DNA from: CAYNFP01 sp964396655
Lineage (GTDB): Bacteria; Bacillota_I; Bacilli_A; RF39; UBA660
Reading direction: 5' to 3'
DNA: 64,000 bases
Assembly (NCBI GenBank): GCA_964396655.1
Contig: CAYNFP010000002.1
Coordinates: 62,001-126,000 of the forward strand
The notes under the pieces: model-generated
Databases searched by the model: none
Seen by the model: only the letters and a program-made list of their open reading frames with translations
Told to the model about the DNA's origin: nothing
In this document: in pieces, positions 53,046-62,840 of the stretch
Layout: each line of letters begins with the position of its first letter
Position numbering within the stretch: the stretch's first letter is position 1
Position numbers and translations under genes: made by a program

Positions 53046-53519
53046 ATGAAAAAAATAAAATTAAAAAACAACAAAGTACTTTTATTACTAGGCTTAATTT
53101 TAGTTGTTTGTTTTATATTAATAGTAATAGCGCTTTTTAAATATTTTTATGGTGCTAATAATAATTCTAAATATGGAGATAGACTAGAAAATATAAGTAA
53201 ATATAAATTAGATAATGATTTAGAAAGTGAGATAGAGAGCCTTTATACTGAAAATGAAGTTGATTCTATCAATTTAAAAACAAGCGGAAGAATAATATAT
53301 TTGACTCTTAATTTAAGTAATGTAATCTTAAAAGAAAATGCAAAAACTTTAGCTTTAAAAGCGTTGGATAAATTTACTGATAAACAAAAAAATTATTATG
53401 ACATACAATTTATAGTAAAATGCAGTAAAGAAGAAAATTCTTCTGCAGAAAATGATTTATATCCTATAATGGGTTATAAAAATTCTAAATCAGCTGTTGT
53501 GGTTTGGACAAGAAATTAG
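53046..53519 (+). CDS. Single-pass membrane protein of unknown function
   Basis: A 157-aa protein with a transmembrane helix at residues ~13-35 and an exposed ~115-residue domain of mixed helices and strands. Not recognised. GGAGG before the ATG; it starts 56 bases after ligA with a TATAAT in between. It is followed 6 bases later by the SBP-GGDEF gene, so they form an operon. Confidence 0.6.
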   Translation: MKKIKLKNNKVLLLLGLILVVCFILIVIALFKYFYGANNNSKYGDRLENISKYKLDNDLESEIESLYTENEVDSINLKTSGRIIYLTLNLSNVILKENAKTLALKALDKFTDKQKNYYDIQFIVKCSKEENSSAENDLYPIMGYKNSKSAVVVWTRN

Positions 53520-53525
53520 GTGTTT

Positions 53526-55553
53526 ATGAAAAAAAATAAAAAGAAGAAATTATTATATTTATTAATAATTGGTCTAGTTTTAATTTTAGTGGCAGGATAT
53601 GGAATATTTTATTTTGTAAAAAATAATAACAGTTACACGCATTCTGAAAAAAAATGGATAAGTGAAAATGTAAATAATGTTGTTGATATTTATATACAAA
53701 GTGATTTACCTGTATTTTCATACAATGGCTCAGGTGTTTTTTATGATTATTTAACAGCTTTAGAAAAAGATACAAATATATCATTTAACATAATTTATGA
53801 GAATAACACTAATTATTCAATGACTTTAAATAGTGAAGAAAATAATTCTATAACTTTTTATAAAGATCATTATGTAATTATTTCAAGAGAAAAAAAGAAT
53901 ATTTCATCTATTGACTCAATAAATAATTTATCAGTAGGTATATTAAATAGTGATTTAGATACAGTTAAACAATATTTAAGTGATTATAGTAATATTATAT
54001 ATAATGGTTATGCATCATTCTCTGATTTAAAAGTTGGTTTGGCTTCCGAGGATGTTGATGTAGCTATAGTTCCTTTATATTCAGCAATGAATGATATTTT
54101 AAGTGAAAGTTATATTATTGATTATCATATTGATGGGTTTAATGCTTATTACAGCTTGAATTTATCTGCTAATAATAAAGATCTTAATGGTATAATGGAG
54201 AAGTTTTATGCTAGATGGAGTGAAAAATCCGAAGAAAAGAGAAATGAACATTTAGTAAATTTATATTACAAAACAAAAAATTATACTGAAATTGAAAAAA
54301 ACGAAATTATTAACGATGATTTTAGAGTTGGATATATAAATAATTTACCATTTGAAGGTGCAATAAATAACTTATTTAGCGGGTTATCTAGTGCATATTT
54401 AACTGGTTTCTCCGAATTAACAGGAGCAACTTATAAATATATTCAATATAAGTCTATTGATGATTTAGTTATTGCTTTAAATCAAAATAAAATCGATATA
54501 GTTGCTAATTATTATTCTTTAGGAGCTAATAATTATATTAATTCAACTTCCTTTAATACAAGTGATTATGTTGTTTTAACTCATGCGGATAATTCAAAAA
54601 CATTAGAAACTTTAAGTACTTTGGCAGATTCTACAGTTGTTATGTTATCTAGAATGAATTTAACAAAAGTAATGAAATCAAAAGAATTATTTGATGTAAA
54701 AGAATATTTAACTGCAAAAGAATTATTCAAAAATATAGATAAAGATTCAATAATAATAGTAGATAAAGATTTTTATGAATATTACAAAAACAAACAATTT
54801 AAAAATTATGTTGTAAAATATGCTGATAGTATTAATGTTTCAAATAACTTTTTATTAAAAAGCAAAAATACTTCATTTAATAAATTATTTAACTTCTATA
54901 TTACATTAAAAAGTGATAATGAAATGAGAAGTATAAGCACTCAGAAATTATATAGTGATGCTAGAAATAATATTATATTAAGTTTTATATTAAGAAATAT
55001 TATTTACATATTATTATTTTTAGGATTAGTTGGATTTATTTTATATAAATTAGCTCATAAAATAAGATTAAGTAAAAAGATCAAGAAAGAAGATAAGCTT
55101 TTATATATAGATGTTATGACAAATTTAAAAAATAGGAATTATTTAAATGATAACATTGATTATTGGTCAGAAAATAAAATATATCCACAAACTATTTTAA
55201 TTGTAGATTTAAATAAAGTTAAAATTTTAAATGATCAATATGGTCATGAAGAAGGAGATAAGCAAATAAAATCTGCTGCTAATGCATTAATTAAAACTCA
55301 AAGAGAAAACTCAGAAATTATGAGAACTAATGGAAATGAATTTATGATATATTTAGTTGGTTATGATGAAAAGGCTATTTTATCTTATATTCATAAATTA
55401 ACTAGAGAATTAAATAGTTCACTGCCTTATAAAGAATATGGAGTTGCTCTTGGTTATTCAATGATTAATAATGATTTAAGTACAATTGATGATGCAATTA
55501 ATGAAGCTTTGATAATGATGAGAAAAAATAAGGAAGTAACTAGTGAAAAATAA
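53526..55553 (+). CDS. Extracytoplasmic SBP-like sensor with degenerate GGDEF domain
   Basis: A 675-aa protein: signal anchor (residues ~10-30), two solute-binding-protein type 3-like lobes (~50-240 and ~265-480), a transmembrane helix at ~490-510, then a GGDEF domain. The GGDEF fold is recognisable (DVMTNLKNRNYL, IVDLNKVKILNDQYGH..GD), but the active-site signature reads NGNEF near residue 600, replacing GGDEF. Cyclase activity is therefore probably lost and the protein may sense or bind GTP. The start at 53526 follows AGGTG. It overlaps the YihY gene by 11 bases. Confidence 0.75.
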   Translation: MKKNKKKKLLYLLIIGLVLILVAGYGIFYFVKNNNSYTHSEKKWISENVNNVVDIYIQSDLPVFSYNGSGVFYDYLTALEKDTNISFNIIYENNTNYSMTLNSEENNSITFYKDHYVIISREKKNISSIDSINNLSVGILNSDLDTVKQYLSDYSNIIYNGYASFSDLKVGLASEDVDVAIVPLYSAMNDILSESYIIDYHIDGFNAYYSLNLSANNKDLNGIMEKFYARWSEKSEEKRNEHLVNLYYKTKNYTEIEKNEIINDDFRVGYINNLPFEGAINNLFSGLSSAYLTGFSELTGATYKYIQYKSIDDLVIALNQNKIDIVANYYSLGANNYINSTSFNTSDYVVLTHADNSKTLETLSTLADSTVVMLSRMNLTKVMKSKELFDVKEYLTAKELFKNIDKDSIIIVDKDFYEYYKNKQFKNYVVKYADSINVSNNFLLKSKNTSFNKLFNFYITLKSDNEMRSISTQKLYSDARNNIILSFILRNIIYILLFLGLVGFILYKLAHKIRLSKKIKKEDKLLYIDVMTNLKNRNYLNDNIDYWSENKIYPQTILIVDLNKVKILNDQYGHEEGDKQIKSAANALIKTQRENSEIMRTNGNEFMIYLVGYDEKAILSYIHKLTRELNSSLPYKEYGVALGYSMINNDLSTIDDAINEALIMMRKNKEVTSEK

Positions 55554-56433
55554 ATTTTGTAAGTTTTGGAATGAATTTTTAGATATAATAAGTAGAAGAG
55601 AAATGAGTATTTTGCCTGCTCATTTAGCTTATTATTTCCTAATATCCATAATACCAGCATTTACATTGTTTTTTTTCATAGCTGGATCTTTTAACTTATC
55701 AACTCATACAATATCTGATTTTATGACTTCGGTATTTTCTGAGAATGTTACTAATATGATTTTAAATAGCATCACTAAAACCTCCCTAAGTTTTAGTAAT
55801 ATATCTTTTATATTAATATCATTTTTTGTTACAAGTAATGGAGCTAAATCTATAATTGTTGCTTCAAATACAATATTTAATATACAATCAACCAATATTG
55901 TTAAGAGAAGAATCAAAGCATTTATGATTACTATATTCTTAATTTTACTATTAACATTTATCTTAGTAGTTCCTTTATTTGGTAATTCTATTTTAAAATT
56001 ATTTGCTCTTATTGGAATTGATAATGAAATAGTAAATGTTATTAATGTAATTTATCCGATATTAAAATGGCCGTTAACTTTATTTATAGTTTTCTTATTT
56101 ATAAAAATAATATATACAATGGCTCCCGATGAAAAAGTTCCTAGCTCTTTTGTAAATAGAGGAACATTATTTACAACATTGGGTTGGTCAATTATTACTG
56201 GATGTTATTCATTCTATATAAATAATATAGCTAATTATAGTAGACTTTATGGAGCACTTGCAAATATAGTTATACTTATGTTATGGTTTTGGCTTCTTTC
56301 ATATGTTTTTGTTATTGGACTAGTTTTAAATTATAAATCAGTAGAAGAAGAAAATGAAAAAACCAATACAATAAAATTAAAAGAAATTCAAGAGAAGGTG
56401 AAAAATAGTCAGAATACAAAATTGAAAAATTAA
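55543..56433 (+). CDS. YihY/BrkB-family membrane protein
   Basis: A 296-aa protein with six transmembrane helices and the family motifs SILPAHLAYYFLISIIPAF, NGAKSIIVASNTIF and the C-terminal YGALANIVILMLWFWL. It starts at a GTG with AGGAAG 6 bases upstream, inside the previous gene. Function unknown; sometimes annotated as ribonuclease BN in error. A Lys/Glu tail follows the last helix. Confidence 0.85.
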   Translation: MKNKFCKFWNEFLDIISRREMSILPAHLAYYFLISIIPAFTLFFFIAGSFNLSTHTISDFMTSVFSENVTNMILNSITKTSLSFSNISFILISFFVTSNGAKSIIVASNTIFNIQSTNIVKRRIKAFMITIFLILLLTFILVVPLFGNSILKLFALIGIDNEIVNVINVIYPILKWPLTLFIVFLFIKIIYTMAPDEKVPSSFVNRGTLFTTLGWSIITGCYSFYINNIANYSRLYGALANIVILMLWFWLLSYVFVIGLVLNYKSVEEENEKTNTIKLKEIQEKVKNSQNTKLKN

Positions 56434-56472
56434 TAATTATTTGATATAATTTATAAATTGGAAGGAAAAAGA

Positions 56473-58524
56473 ATGAGAAGTAAAATTGATAAAATTTTTC
56501 AGTATGCAAAAAAAAATTATAGAGTAATTGAACTTAAATTCAAAAAATATTTTTCAACTAATATTTTGTTTTTATCATATGTTATTTTATCAATATTAAT
56601 AGGGGTAAATTTAAGAGCTTATACAGTTGGTTTAACTCTTTCTATAAAACCAGTTATAAGTGATCTTATGGTTGCTGTAATAATAGGTTCTTTTGGTTAT
56701 TTTTTCAAACCTAAAAATCAATTTAAATACTTTTTAATAATTATATGTTTGTTTACATTTTTGGGTGTTGGTAATAGTATATATTACACTTGGTATAAAT
56801 CTTTTTTATCAATAAGTTTAATAGATTCTCTTAAAATGGTTGGTGAAGTCAAATCTTCTTTGTTTGATAAATTACAATTTATTGATATTGCGTTTCTTAT
56901 ATATCCAATAATTTTAGTAATTATTCATAAGAATTTAAATAAAAGAAAATATTATTTTGAAGTAGAAAAAGTAGCAAAGGGCAAGAAAATGTTTTTAAAA
57001 ACAGTAATAGGTGGATTTATTATATTGTTTTTAATGGTTATTTCTTTAAGCGCTACTGATATGAGCAGAATAGTAAAACAATGGAATAGAGAATATATAG
57101 TTCAAAGATTTGGAATTTATACGTATACATTTAATGATTTAATCCAATCTTTAGAACCTAAATTAAATACTTTATTTGGATATGATGAAGCTGCTCGCGA
57201 ATTTAGAGAATTTTATAAAGAAGAAATAAAAAATAGGAATTTTACTACTAATAAATATACAAATGTGTTTGAGGGTAAAAATTTATTAGTAATACATGCT
57301 GAAAGCATTCAAACATTTTTAATAGGTTTAAAAATAAACGGTCAAGAAATAACACCGAATTTAAACAAATTATCTAAATCAAGTTTATATTTTTCTAGAT
57401 TTTATCCTCAAATAGGTACTGGAACAAGTTCTGATACAGAATTTACTTTTGAAACTGGACTAATGCCTTCAACAAGTGGTATAGCTTTTGTAAGTTATTT
57501 TGATAGGAAATATGAGGGATTAGCGTCTATTCTTGATCAAAAAGGGTATTATACTTTTAGTATGCACGCCAATAACGGAGACTATTGGAATAGAAATACT
57601 ATGTATAAAAATCTTGGATATCAAAAATTTTATTCTCAAAATTCATTTGAGGTAACTGAAGAAAACACTATAGGATTAGGACTTTCTGATAAAGAATTTT
57701 TTAAACAAATTATTCCGATATTAAAAGATATAAAAATAAATAAAGAGCCATATTATGGAAAGATAATAACTCTTACAAATCACTCACCATTTAGTGAAGT
57801 TGATAAATATGATCCTTTAGATTTGACTATGCAATATACTTATGAAGATGACAATGGAATAAATCAAACTGGTGTATCGAATTATCTTGAAGGAACAGAA
57901 ATGGGAAATTACTTAAAATCTGCTCATTATGCTGATGCAGCTTTAGGAGAATTATTTAATTCTTTAGAAGAAAATGGATTATTAGAAAATACAGTTATTT
58001 TACTTTACGGAGATCATGAAGCAAAAATATCAAAGAGTCAATTTGATTTACTATATAATTATGATCCATTAACAAATGGAGTAAAAGATGAAAATGCTGA
58101 AGGATATATAAGTTTAGAAAATTATAAATATGATTTATTAAGAAATACTCCTCTTATGATATGGGCTCCTGGAACAAAATATGTTAAACAGATAAATGAT
58201 GTTGTTGGTATGTACGATTTACTTCCAACTTTAGCAAATATGTTTAATTTTAAATATACTTATGCAATGGGGCATGATATTTTCAGTAAGAATGAAAATA
58301 TAGTAATATTTCCTAATGGAAATTTCATGACCGAAAAAGTATATTATAATAGTTTAAAGGGAGATTACATAACATTAACAGATGAACCATTAGAAGAAGG
58401 ATATATTGATAGATTGAAAGCTTATGTTGAGATAAGATTAAGTGTGTCTCAAAACTTAATAACTCATGATTTAATTAGAAAAGAAGAAACCAACTTAATG
58501 GAGGAACTTAAAAATGGAGAATAA
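56473..58524 (+). CDS. LTA synthase-like sulfatase-family enzyme
   Basis: A 683-aa polytopic enzyme: about five transmembrane helices in the first 190 residues, then an extracytoplasmic sulfatase-fold domain with VIHAESIQ, a nucleophile region GTGTSSDTEF near residue 319, HANNGDYW, TLTNHSPF and YGDHEA. This is the lipoteichoic acid synthase/phosphoglycerol transferase family. In S. aureus LtaS the nucleophile is Thr just before SDSE; here it is Ser. AAGGA precedes the ATG at 56473. The next gene overlaps by 11 bases. Confidence 0.88.
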   Translation: MRSKIDKIFQYAKKNYRVIELKFKKYFSTNILFLSYVILSILIGVNLRAYTVGLTLSIKPVISDLMVAVIIGSFGYFFKPKNQFKYFLIIICLFTFLGVGNSIYYTWYKSFLSISLIDSLKMVGEVKSSLFDKLQFIDIAFLIYPIILVIIHKNLNKRKYYFEVEKVAKGKKMFLKTVIGGFIILFLMVISLSATDMSRIVKQWNREYIVQRFGIYTYTFNDLIQSLEPKLNTLFGYDEAAREFREFYKEEIKNRNFTTNKYTNVFEGKNLLVIHAESIQTFLIGLKINGQEITPNLNKLSKSSLYFSRFYPQIGTGTSSDTEFTFETGLMPSTSGIAFVSYFDRKYEGLASILDQKGYYTFSMHANNGDYWNRNTMYKNLGYQKFYSQNSFEVTEENTIGLGLSDKEFFKQIIPILKDIKINKEPYYGKIITLTNHSPFSEVDKYDPLDLTMQYTYEDDNGINQTGVSNYLEGTEMGNYLKSAHYADAALGELFNSLEENGLLENTVILLYGDHEAKISKSQFDLLYNYDPLTNGVKDENAEGYISLENYKYDLLRNTPLMIWAPGTKYVKQINDVVGMYDLLPTLANMFNFKYTYAMGHDIFSKNENIVIFPNGNFMTEKVYYNSLKGDYITLTDEPLEEGYIDRLKAYVEIRLSVSQNLITHDLIRKEETNLMEELKNGE

Positions 58525-59140
58525 GAAATTAAATAAAGATAAATTAATTACATTTATCTTTATAATTTTGGGCATACTAATTCTAGGAACTCTTGGTGTT
58601 AAAATATATTTTGATTTTATTAAATCAAATAATAGTGCTGCCAAAGAATTGGAAAAATTAGAATTATATGGGTATACCTTAGATAATAATGATACTAAGT
58701 TATATAAAGACAATTTTAAAGAATTAGAAGATGCTTTAAATGAAAAAGAAATAGATTATGATAAGTATGCTGAATTATTATCAAAACTTTATATAATTGA
58801 TTTTTATACATTAAGTAATAAAATTTCTAGTACTGATGTTGGCTCTATTGAATTTGTTCATCCTGATATAGCGGACAATTTTAAATTAGAAGCAAAAGAC
58901 ACCATTTATAAATATATAAAAATAAATTTTAATGGTAAAAGAACTCAAGAACTACCCGAAGTGAGTAGTGTAACAATTGATGAAATCAATAATTCAAAAT
59001 ATATGTATGATAAAACAGAATATGATTCATATAATATAAAATGCAACTGGACATATACAAAAGATTTAGGATATGAAACTGAGGCTAATTTAATTTTAAT
59101 AAAAGACGGAACCAAGTTATACATAGTGGAAAGTGATTAG
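58514..59140 (+). CDS. Membrane-anchored protein, coupled to the LTA synthase-like gene
   Basis: A 208-aa protein with a transmembrane segment at residues ~13-32 and an exposed ~170-residue domain with DVGSIEFVHPDIADNFKL. No family recognised. Its ATG lies in the LTA synthase-like gene (11-base overlap; GGAGG just upstream), so the two are translationally coupled and likely act together at the envelope. Confidence 0.7.
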   Translation: MENKKLNKDKLITFIFIILGILILGTLGVKIYFDFIKSNNSAAKELEKLELYGYTLDNNDTKLYKDNFKELEDALNEKEIDYDKYAELLSKLYIIDFYTLSNKISSTDVGSIEFVHPDIADNFKLEAKDTIYKYIKINFNGKRTQELPEVSSVTIDEINNSKYMYDKTEYDSYNIKCNWTYTKDLGYETEANLILIKDGTKLYIVESD

Positions 59141-59145
59141 AAATT

Positions 59146-59955
59146 ATGAAAAAAATATTAAGTATTTTTTTAAATACTACTTTGTTTACAATAATTTTTG
59201 CATTTCAATTAATTTTTACATTGGTTTATAGTTTTAGATACTTAACTACAGAAGGAAATATTTATAAAATATTTTCAAATATTGATGTAGAAAAATTATT
59301 AGATGAATCGGATGTTCCAATAAACAGGATTTATGAGGGGACAGGTTCATTAAAAATTTCAAAAGAAGATACATTAAAAATGCTTAATTCAGATGCATTA
59401 AAAAGATATTTATCTAAGTATATTTATAACAGTATAGATTCTTTAAAAAATAATACTAAGATTTCAGATATTACAATAACTGATATAAAAAATGTTGTTA
59501 CATCACTCGAAACAGAAAATATAACCATTCAAAATAAAGAAGAAATATTAACATCAATAGATGATAACAAAGAAGAAATAGAAAGATATTTAAATTCTGT
59601 ACAGAATACAATATATGAGAAATTAACCCCAAATAGTTTAAGTACAATAAGTTTCTTTTTAAGTCCTAATATGTTCATTGTTTATAGTATTGTACTAGTT
59701 GCCTTATATTTAGTTGCTTGTTTGTTTAGATGGTCAATTTATAAACCATTATTAAACTTTGGAATTATTTTATCAATTATAAGTTCATTATTTATATTTT
59801 TAGCAATTTACTTTGATCATAATTTTACATCATCTTATAAAGAATATTTAACTGCATTACAAAAAAGCGTAATAGCATTTAATTCTTTGTATTTATTTAT
59901 AGGAATGATATTCTTAAATTTATATATGTTAATCAAAAAATTAAAAAAAAGTTAA
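59146..59955 (+). CDS. Four-TM membrane protein of unknown function
   Basis: A 269-aa protein: one transmembrane helix at ~7-27, an exposed ~140-residue helical section, then three helices at ~172-195, ~200-222 and ~240-260. It ends KKS. It follows the previous gene by 5 bases, making the operon LTA synthase-like, anchored protein, this gene. No family recognised. Its terminator belongs to the duplicated element described below. Confidence 0.65.
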   Translation: MKKILSIFLNTTLFTIIFAFQLIFTLVYSFRYLTTEGNIYKIFSNIDVEKLLDESDVPINRIYEGTGSLKISKEDTLKMLNSDALKRYLSKYIYNSIDSLKNNTKISDITITDIKNVVTSLETENITIQNKEEILTSIDDNKEEIERYLNSVQNTIYEKLTPNSLSTISFFLSPNMFIVYSIVLVALYLVACLFRWSIYKPLLNFGIILSIISSLFIFLAIYFDHNFTSSYKEYLTALQKSVIAFNSLYLFIGMIFLNLYMLIKKLKKS

Positions 59956-60006
59956 TAAGATTTTATAAAAATATAAAATCTTTTTTAATGCTATGTTATA
60001 ATAAAT
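59944..60006 (+). repeat. Duplicated terminator-promoter element, copy A
   Basis: A 63-base element starting in the last codons of the membrane gene (shared KKS-stop), then an 11-bp hairpin AAGATTTTATA / TATAAAATCTT with T6, and TGTTATAAT (59994-60002). Copy B (60667-60728) is nearly identical: one indel and about two substitutions. Here it ends the 59146 operon and starts the P-loop gene. Confidence 0.8.
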
Positions 60007-60024
60007 TCAGTTGTTGGAGGATTT

Positions 60025-60678
60025 ATGAAAACGGGAAAAGTAATTTTAATAGGTGGTTCTAAAAGAGCGGGAAAAACAACTTTATCAATGATGCTTCACA
60101 GGAGGATGGGTTTTAATTATCTTAATTTTGACCATTTAGAGGATGCAATCGATGTTGGTATTAACAAAAGTGATTCTTGGAATGACGGTGATTATTTTAA
60201 AGGATTTTTAAAGCAAATGATAGGTTATTCTTTAGAAGATGCTAAAAATTATGGGATAAACACAGTATTAGATACTTACATGTACAATCCCAACATTATC
60301 AATGATTTATCTAATCGAAATGACATAGAAGTTTATTTTTTGGCAGATTTAGATTCTAATGAAGAAGAATTGAGAATTAACTTAAAAAAATACTCAAAAT
60401 CTTATGATTGGCCCTCTTATTGTACGGATGAGCAATTTGAAGATAATATTAAAGATATCTTAGCTAGAAACGAGTATTTAAAAGAAGAATGTTCAAAATA
60501 TAATATTGAATTATTTAATACATCTTATGGAGATAAAAGAAATAACAATTTGGAAGTTTTGTACAGGAGAATTGTTGGTAAAGAAAAATCAGATGAAATT
60601 TATTCTTATGAAGTTTTAATTGAAAAAATAGATCAAAAGATAGCAGAGTTAGAAGCAGAAGAAAACAAAAAAAGTTAA
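60025..60678 (+). CDS. P-loop kinase-like ATPase
   Basis: A 217-aa protein with Walker A GGSKRAGKTT (residues ~9-18) and a short following FDHLEDAIDVG. There is no ABC signature; the size and the region ...VYFLADLDSNEEEL fit a small nucleotide or substrate kinase of the AAA_33/zeta-like type, substrate unknown. GGAGG precedes the ATG. It ends KKS like the preceding gene and is followed by copy B of the terminator-promoter element. Confidence 0.75.
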   Translation: MKTGKVILIGGSKRAGKTTLSMMLHRRMGFNYLNFDHLEDAIDVGINKSDSWNDGDYFKGFLKQMIGYSLEDAKNYGINTVLDTYMYNPNIINDLSNRNDIEVYFLADLDSNEEELRINLKKYSKSYDWPSYCTDEQFEDNIKDILARNEYLKEECSKYNIELFNTSYGDKRNNNLEVLYRRIVGKEKSDEIYSYEVLIEKIDQKIAELEAEENKKS

Positions 60679-60728
60679 AAGATTTTATAAAAAAGTAAAA
60701 TCTTTTTTAATGCTATGTTATAATAAAT
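60667..60728 (+). repeat. Duplicated terminator-promoter element, copy B
   Basis: A 62-base copy of 59944-60006. Stem AAAAGATTTTA / TAAAATCTTTT, T run, then TGTTATAAT (60716-60724). The pcrA ATG at 60732 lies 7 bases after the -10, so here the element gives a leaderless start. Confidence 0.8.
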
Positions 60729-60731
60729 ATT

Positions 60732-62840
60732 ATGAGTAAAAATATAAAAATAAATTTGAATAAAGAACAAATAGAAGCGGTAAATCATTTTGATGGACCG
60801 TGTCTTGTTTTGGCAGGAGCGGGTAGTGGAAAAACAAGAGTATTAACAGAAAGAATAGTAAATCTTATAGATAATGGAATAAGACCAAGCAATATCTTAG
60901 CAATTACTTTTACAAATAAAGCCGCTAATGAAATGAGAGAAAGAGTAAGAATTAGATTAGGAGATATCTCTGAAAGTATTTTTATAGGTACTTTTCACTC
61001 TTTTGGATTGAAAATTATAAGAGAAAACTATGAATCTATAAATTATTCTAGAAATATAACTATAATGGACAGAGAAGATATGGGAACTATTATAAAAAGA
61101 TTAATTAAAGAACTAAGCTTAGAAAATCAAAATTATGATTATAGATATGTAATAGATAAAATCAGTTCTGCTAAAAATGATGAAATAACTCCCGAAGAAT
61201 TTTCAAAATTATATTTATCTGACTTTGATTATGGTATTGATAAAATATATAAAAGATATGAAACTTTATTAAAAAATAATAATAGTGTGGATTTTGATGA
61301 TTTATTAACTTTACCTCTTAAAATATTTAGAAAAAACAAAGATGTTCTAGAAAAATATCAGGAGCATTTTAAATATATATTAGTTGATGAATATCAAGAT
61401 ACCAATAAAATACAATATTATCTATGTAAAATGTTAGCTGATAAAAATAAAAATATATTTGTAGTTGGTGATATCGATCAATCTATTTTTTCTTGGAGAA
61501 AAGCCGATTATGAAAATATATTGTTATTTGAAAAAGACTATAAAGATACTAGAGTAATATTTTTGGAAGAAAATTATAGAAGTACTAATAATATATTAAA
61601 AGTTGCTAATTCAATCATTAAGAATAATACTATGAGAAAAGAAAAGAATCTTTGGAGTAGCAAGGGTGACGGAGAAAAAGTGGTTTATATTAGATGTAAT
61701 GATGAAAAAGAAGAATCTAATGTAGTTGTTAATAAAATAAAGGATTTAATTAAGGATGGATACTCTTACAGTGATTTTGCTGTTCTTTATAGAACAAATG
61801 CACAAAGTAGAACGTTAGAAGAAGAATTTTTAAAAGAAAATATGTCTTATAAAGTATTTGGAAGTTATTATTTCTACGGAAGAAAAGAGATAAAAGATTT
61901 AATATCATATTTACATTTAATATATAACCCTCATGATTATATAAGTTTAGAAAGAGTAATAAATGTTCCTAAAAGAGGAATAGGATTAAAAACAATTGAA
62001 AAGTTGAAAGAAACAGCAAATGATAAAAATATTAGTGTATTTGAAGCTGTTGAAAGTGGCAAAGAATTAGAATTCAAAAAAATAATATTAGAATTAATAG
62101 AAGATGCAAAAAATATGTCATTAACTGATTTAATAGAAGATGTGTTAGTAAAGTCTGGGATTAGAAAGTCTTTAGAAGAGAGTAAATCTTTAGATGACCA
62201 GATTAGATTAGAAAACTTGGAAGAGTTTAAGAGTATAACAAAATCATCTGAAGAAAATGGAATATATAATTTAGAAGAATTTTTAGAAAATATTGCTTTA
62301 GTTTCTGATATTGGACAATATAATAATAATGATAATGCAGTTACATTAATGACTCTTCATTCTTCGAAAGGACTAGAATTTAGAGTGGTATTTATAATCG
62401 GAATGGAAGAAGGTATATTTCCACACTTTAGAAGTTTTGGAGAAATAAAAGAACTTGAAGAAGAAAGAAGACTTTGTTATGTTGGAGTAACAAGGGCAGA
62501 AGAAAAGTTATTTCTTTTAAATGCAAGAAGAAGAATGATTTTTGGCAAAACAACAGAAAATTTACCTAGCAGATTTATTAGTGAAATAGAAAATGAACTT
62601 CTTGAAGTAGCAGATGAGTTAGAAAGCAAACCTAGTATTACAAAAAGATTATTTAATATGTATAAAGAAAATTATAATAATGATCTTCAAGTTGGTGATA
62701 AAGTATATCATAGTTTATATAAAGAAGGCGTTGTTGTAAATATAGATGGTGATTTAGCAACTATTGCTTTTTCAAGAGAAGTTGGAATAAAAAAGATGAA
62801 AGCAAATCATATAAGTTTAAAAAAGATAAATCGTTATTAA
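60732..62840 (+). CDS. pcrA: ATP-dependent DNA helicase PcrA/UvrD; predicted leaderless
   Basis: A 702-aa SF1A helicase. Motifs: Q motif LNKEQIEAVNHFDGP, I AGAGSGKTR, Ia ITFTNKAANEM, Ib TFHSFGLKII, II VDEYQDTN, III GDIDQSIFSWR, IV YRTNAQSRTLE, V TLHSSKGLEFRVVFI, VI YVGVTRAEE. It ends with the PcrA-type C-terminal Tudor-like RNAP-binding region (VGDKVYHSLYKEGVVVNI). The ATG begins 7 bases after TATAAT, with no ribosome binding site possible. The terminator spans the stop codon. Confidence 0.96.
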   Translation: MSKNIKINLNKEQIEAVNHFDGPCLVLAGAGSGKTRVLTERIVNLIDNGIRPSNILAITFTNKAANEMRERVRIRLGDISESIFIGTFHSFGLKIIRENYESINYSRNITIMDREDMGTIIKRLIKELSLENQNYDYRYVIDKISSAKNDEITPEEFSKLYLSDFDYGIDKIYKRYETLLKNNNSVDFDDLLTLPLKIFRKNKDVLEKYQEHFKYILVDEYQDTNKIQYYLCKMLADKNKNIFVVGDIDQSIFSWRKADYENILLFEKDYKDTRVIFLEENYRSTNNILKVANSIIKNNTMRKEKNLWSSKGDGEKVVYIRCNDEKEESNVVVNKIKDLIKDGYSYSDFAVLYRTNAQSRTLEEEFLKENMSYKVFGSYYFYGRKEIKDLISYLHLIYNPHDYISLERVINVPKRGIGLKTIEKLKETANDKNISVFEAVESGKELEFKKIILELIEDAKNMSLTDLIEDVLVKSGIRKSLEESKSLDDQIRLENLEEFKSITKSSEENGIYNLEEFLENIALVSDIGQYNNNDNAVTLMTLHSSKGLEFRVVFIIGMEEGIFPHFRSFGEIKELEEERRLCYVGVTRAEEKLFLLNARRRMIFGKTTENLPSRFISEIENELLEVADELESKPSITKRLFNMYKENYNNDLQVGDKVYHSLYKEGVVVNIDGDLATIAFSREVGIKKMKANHISLKKINRY

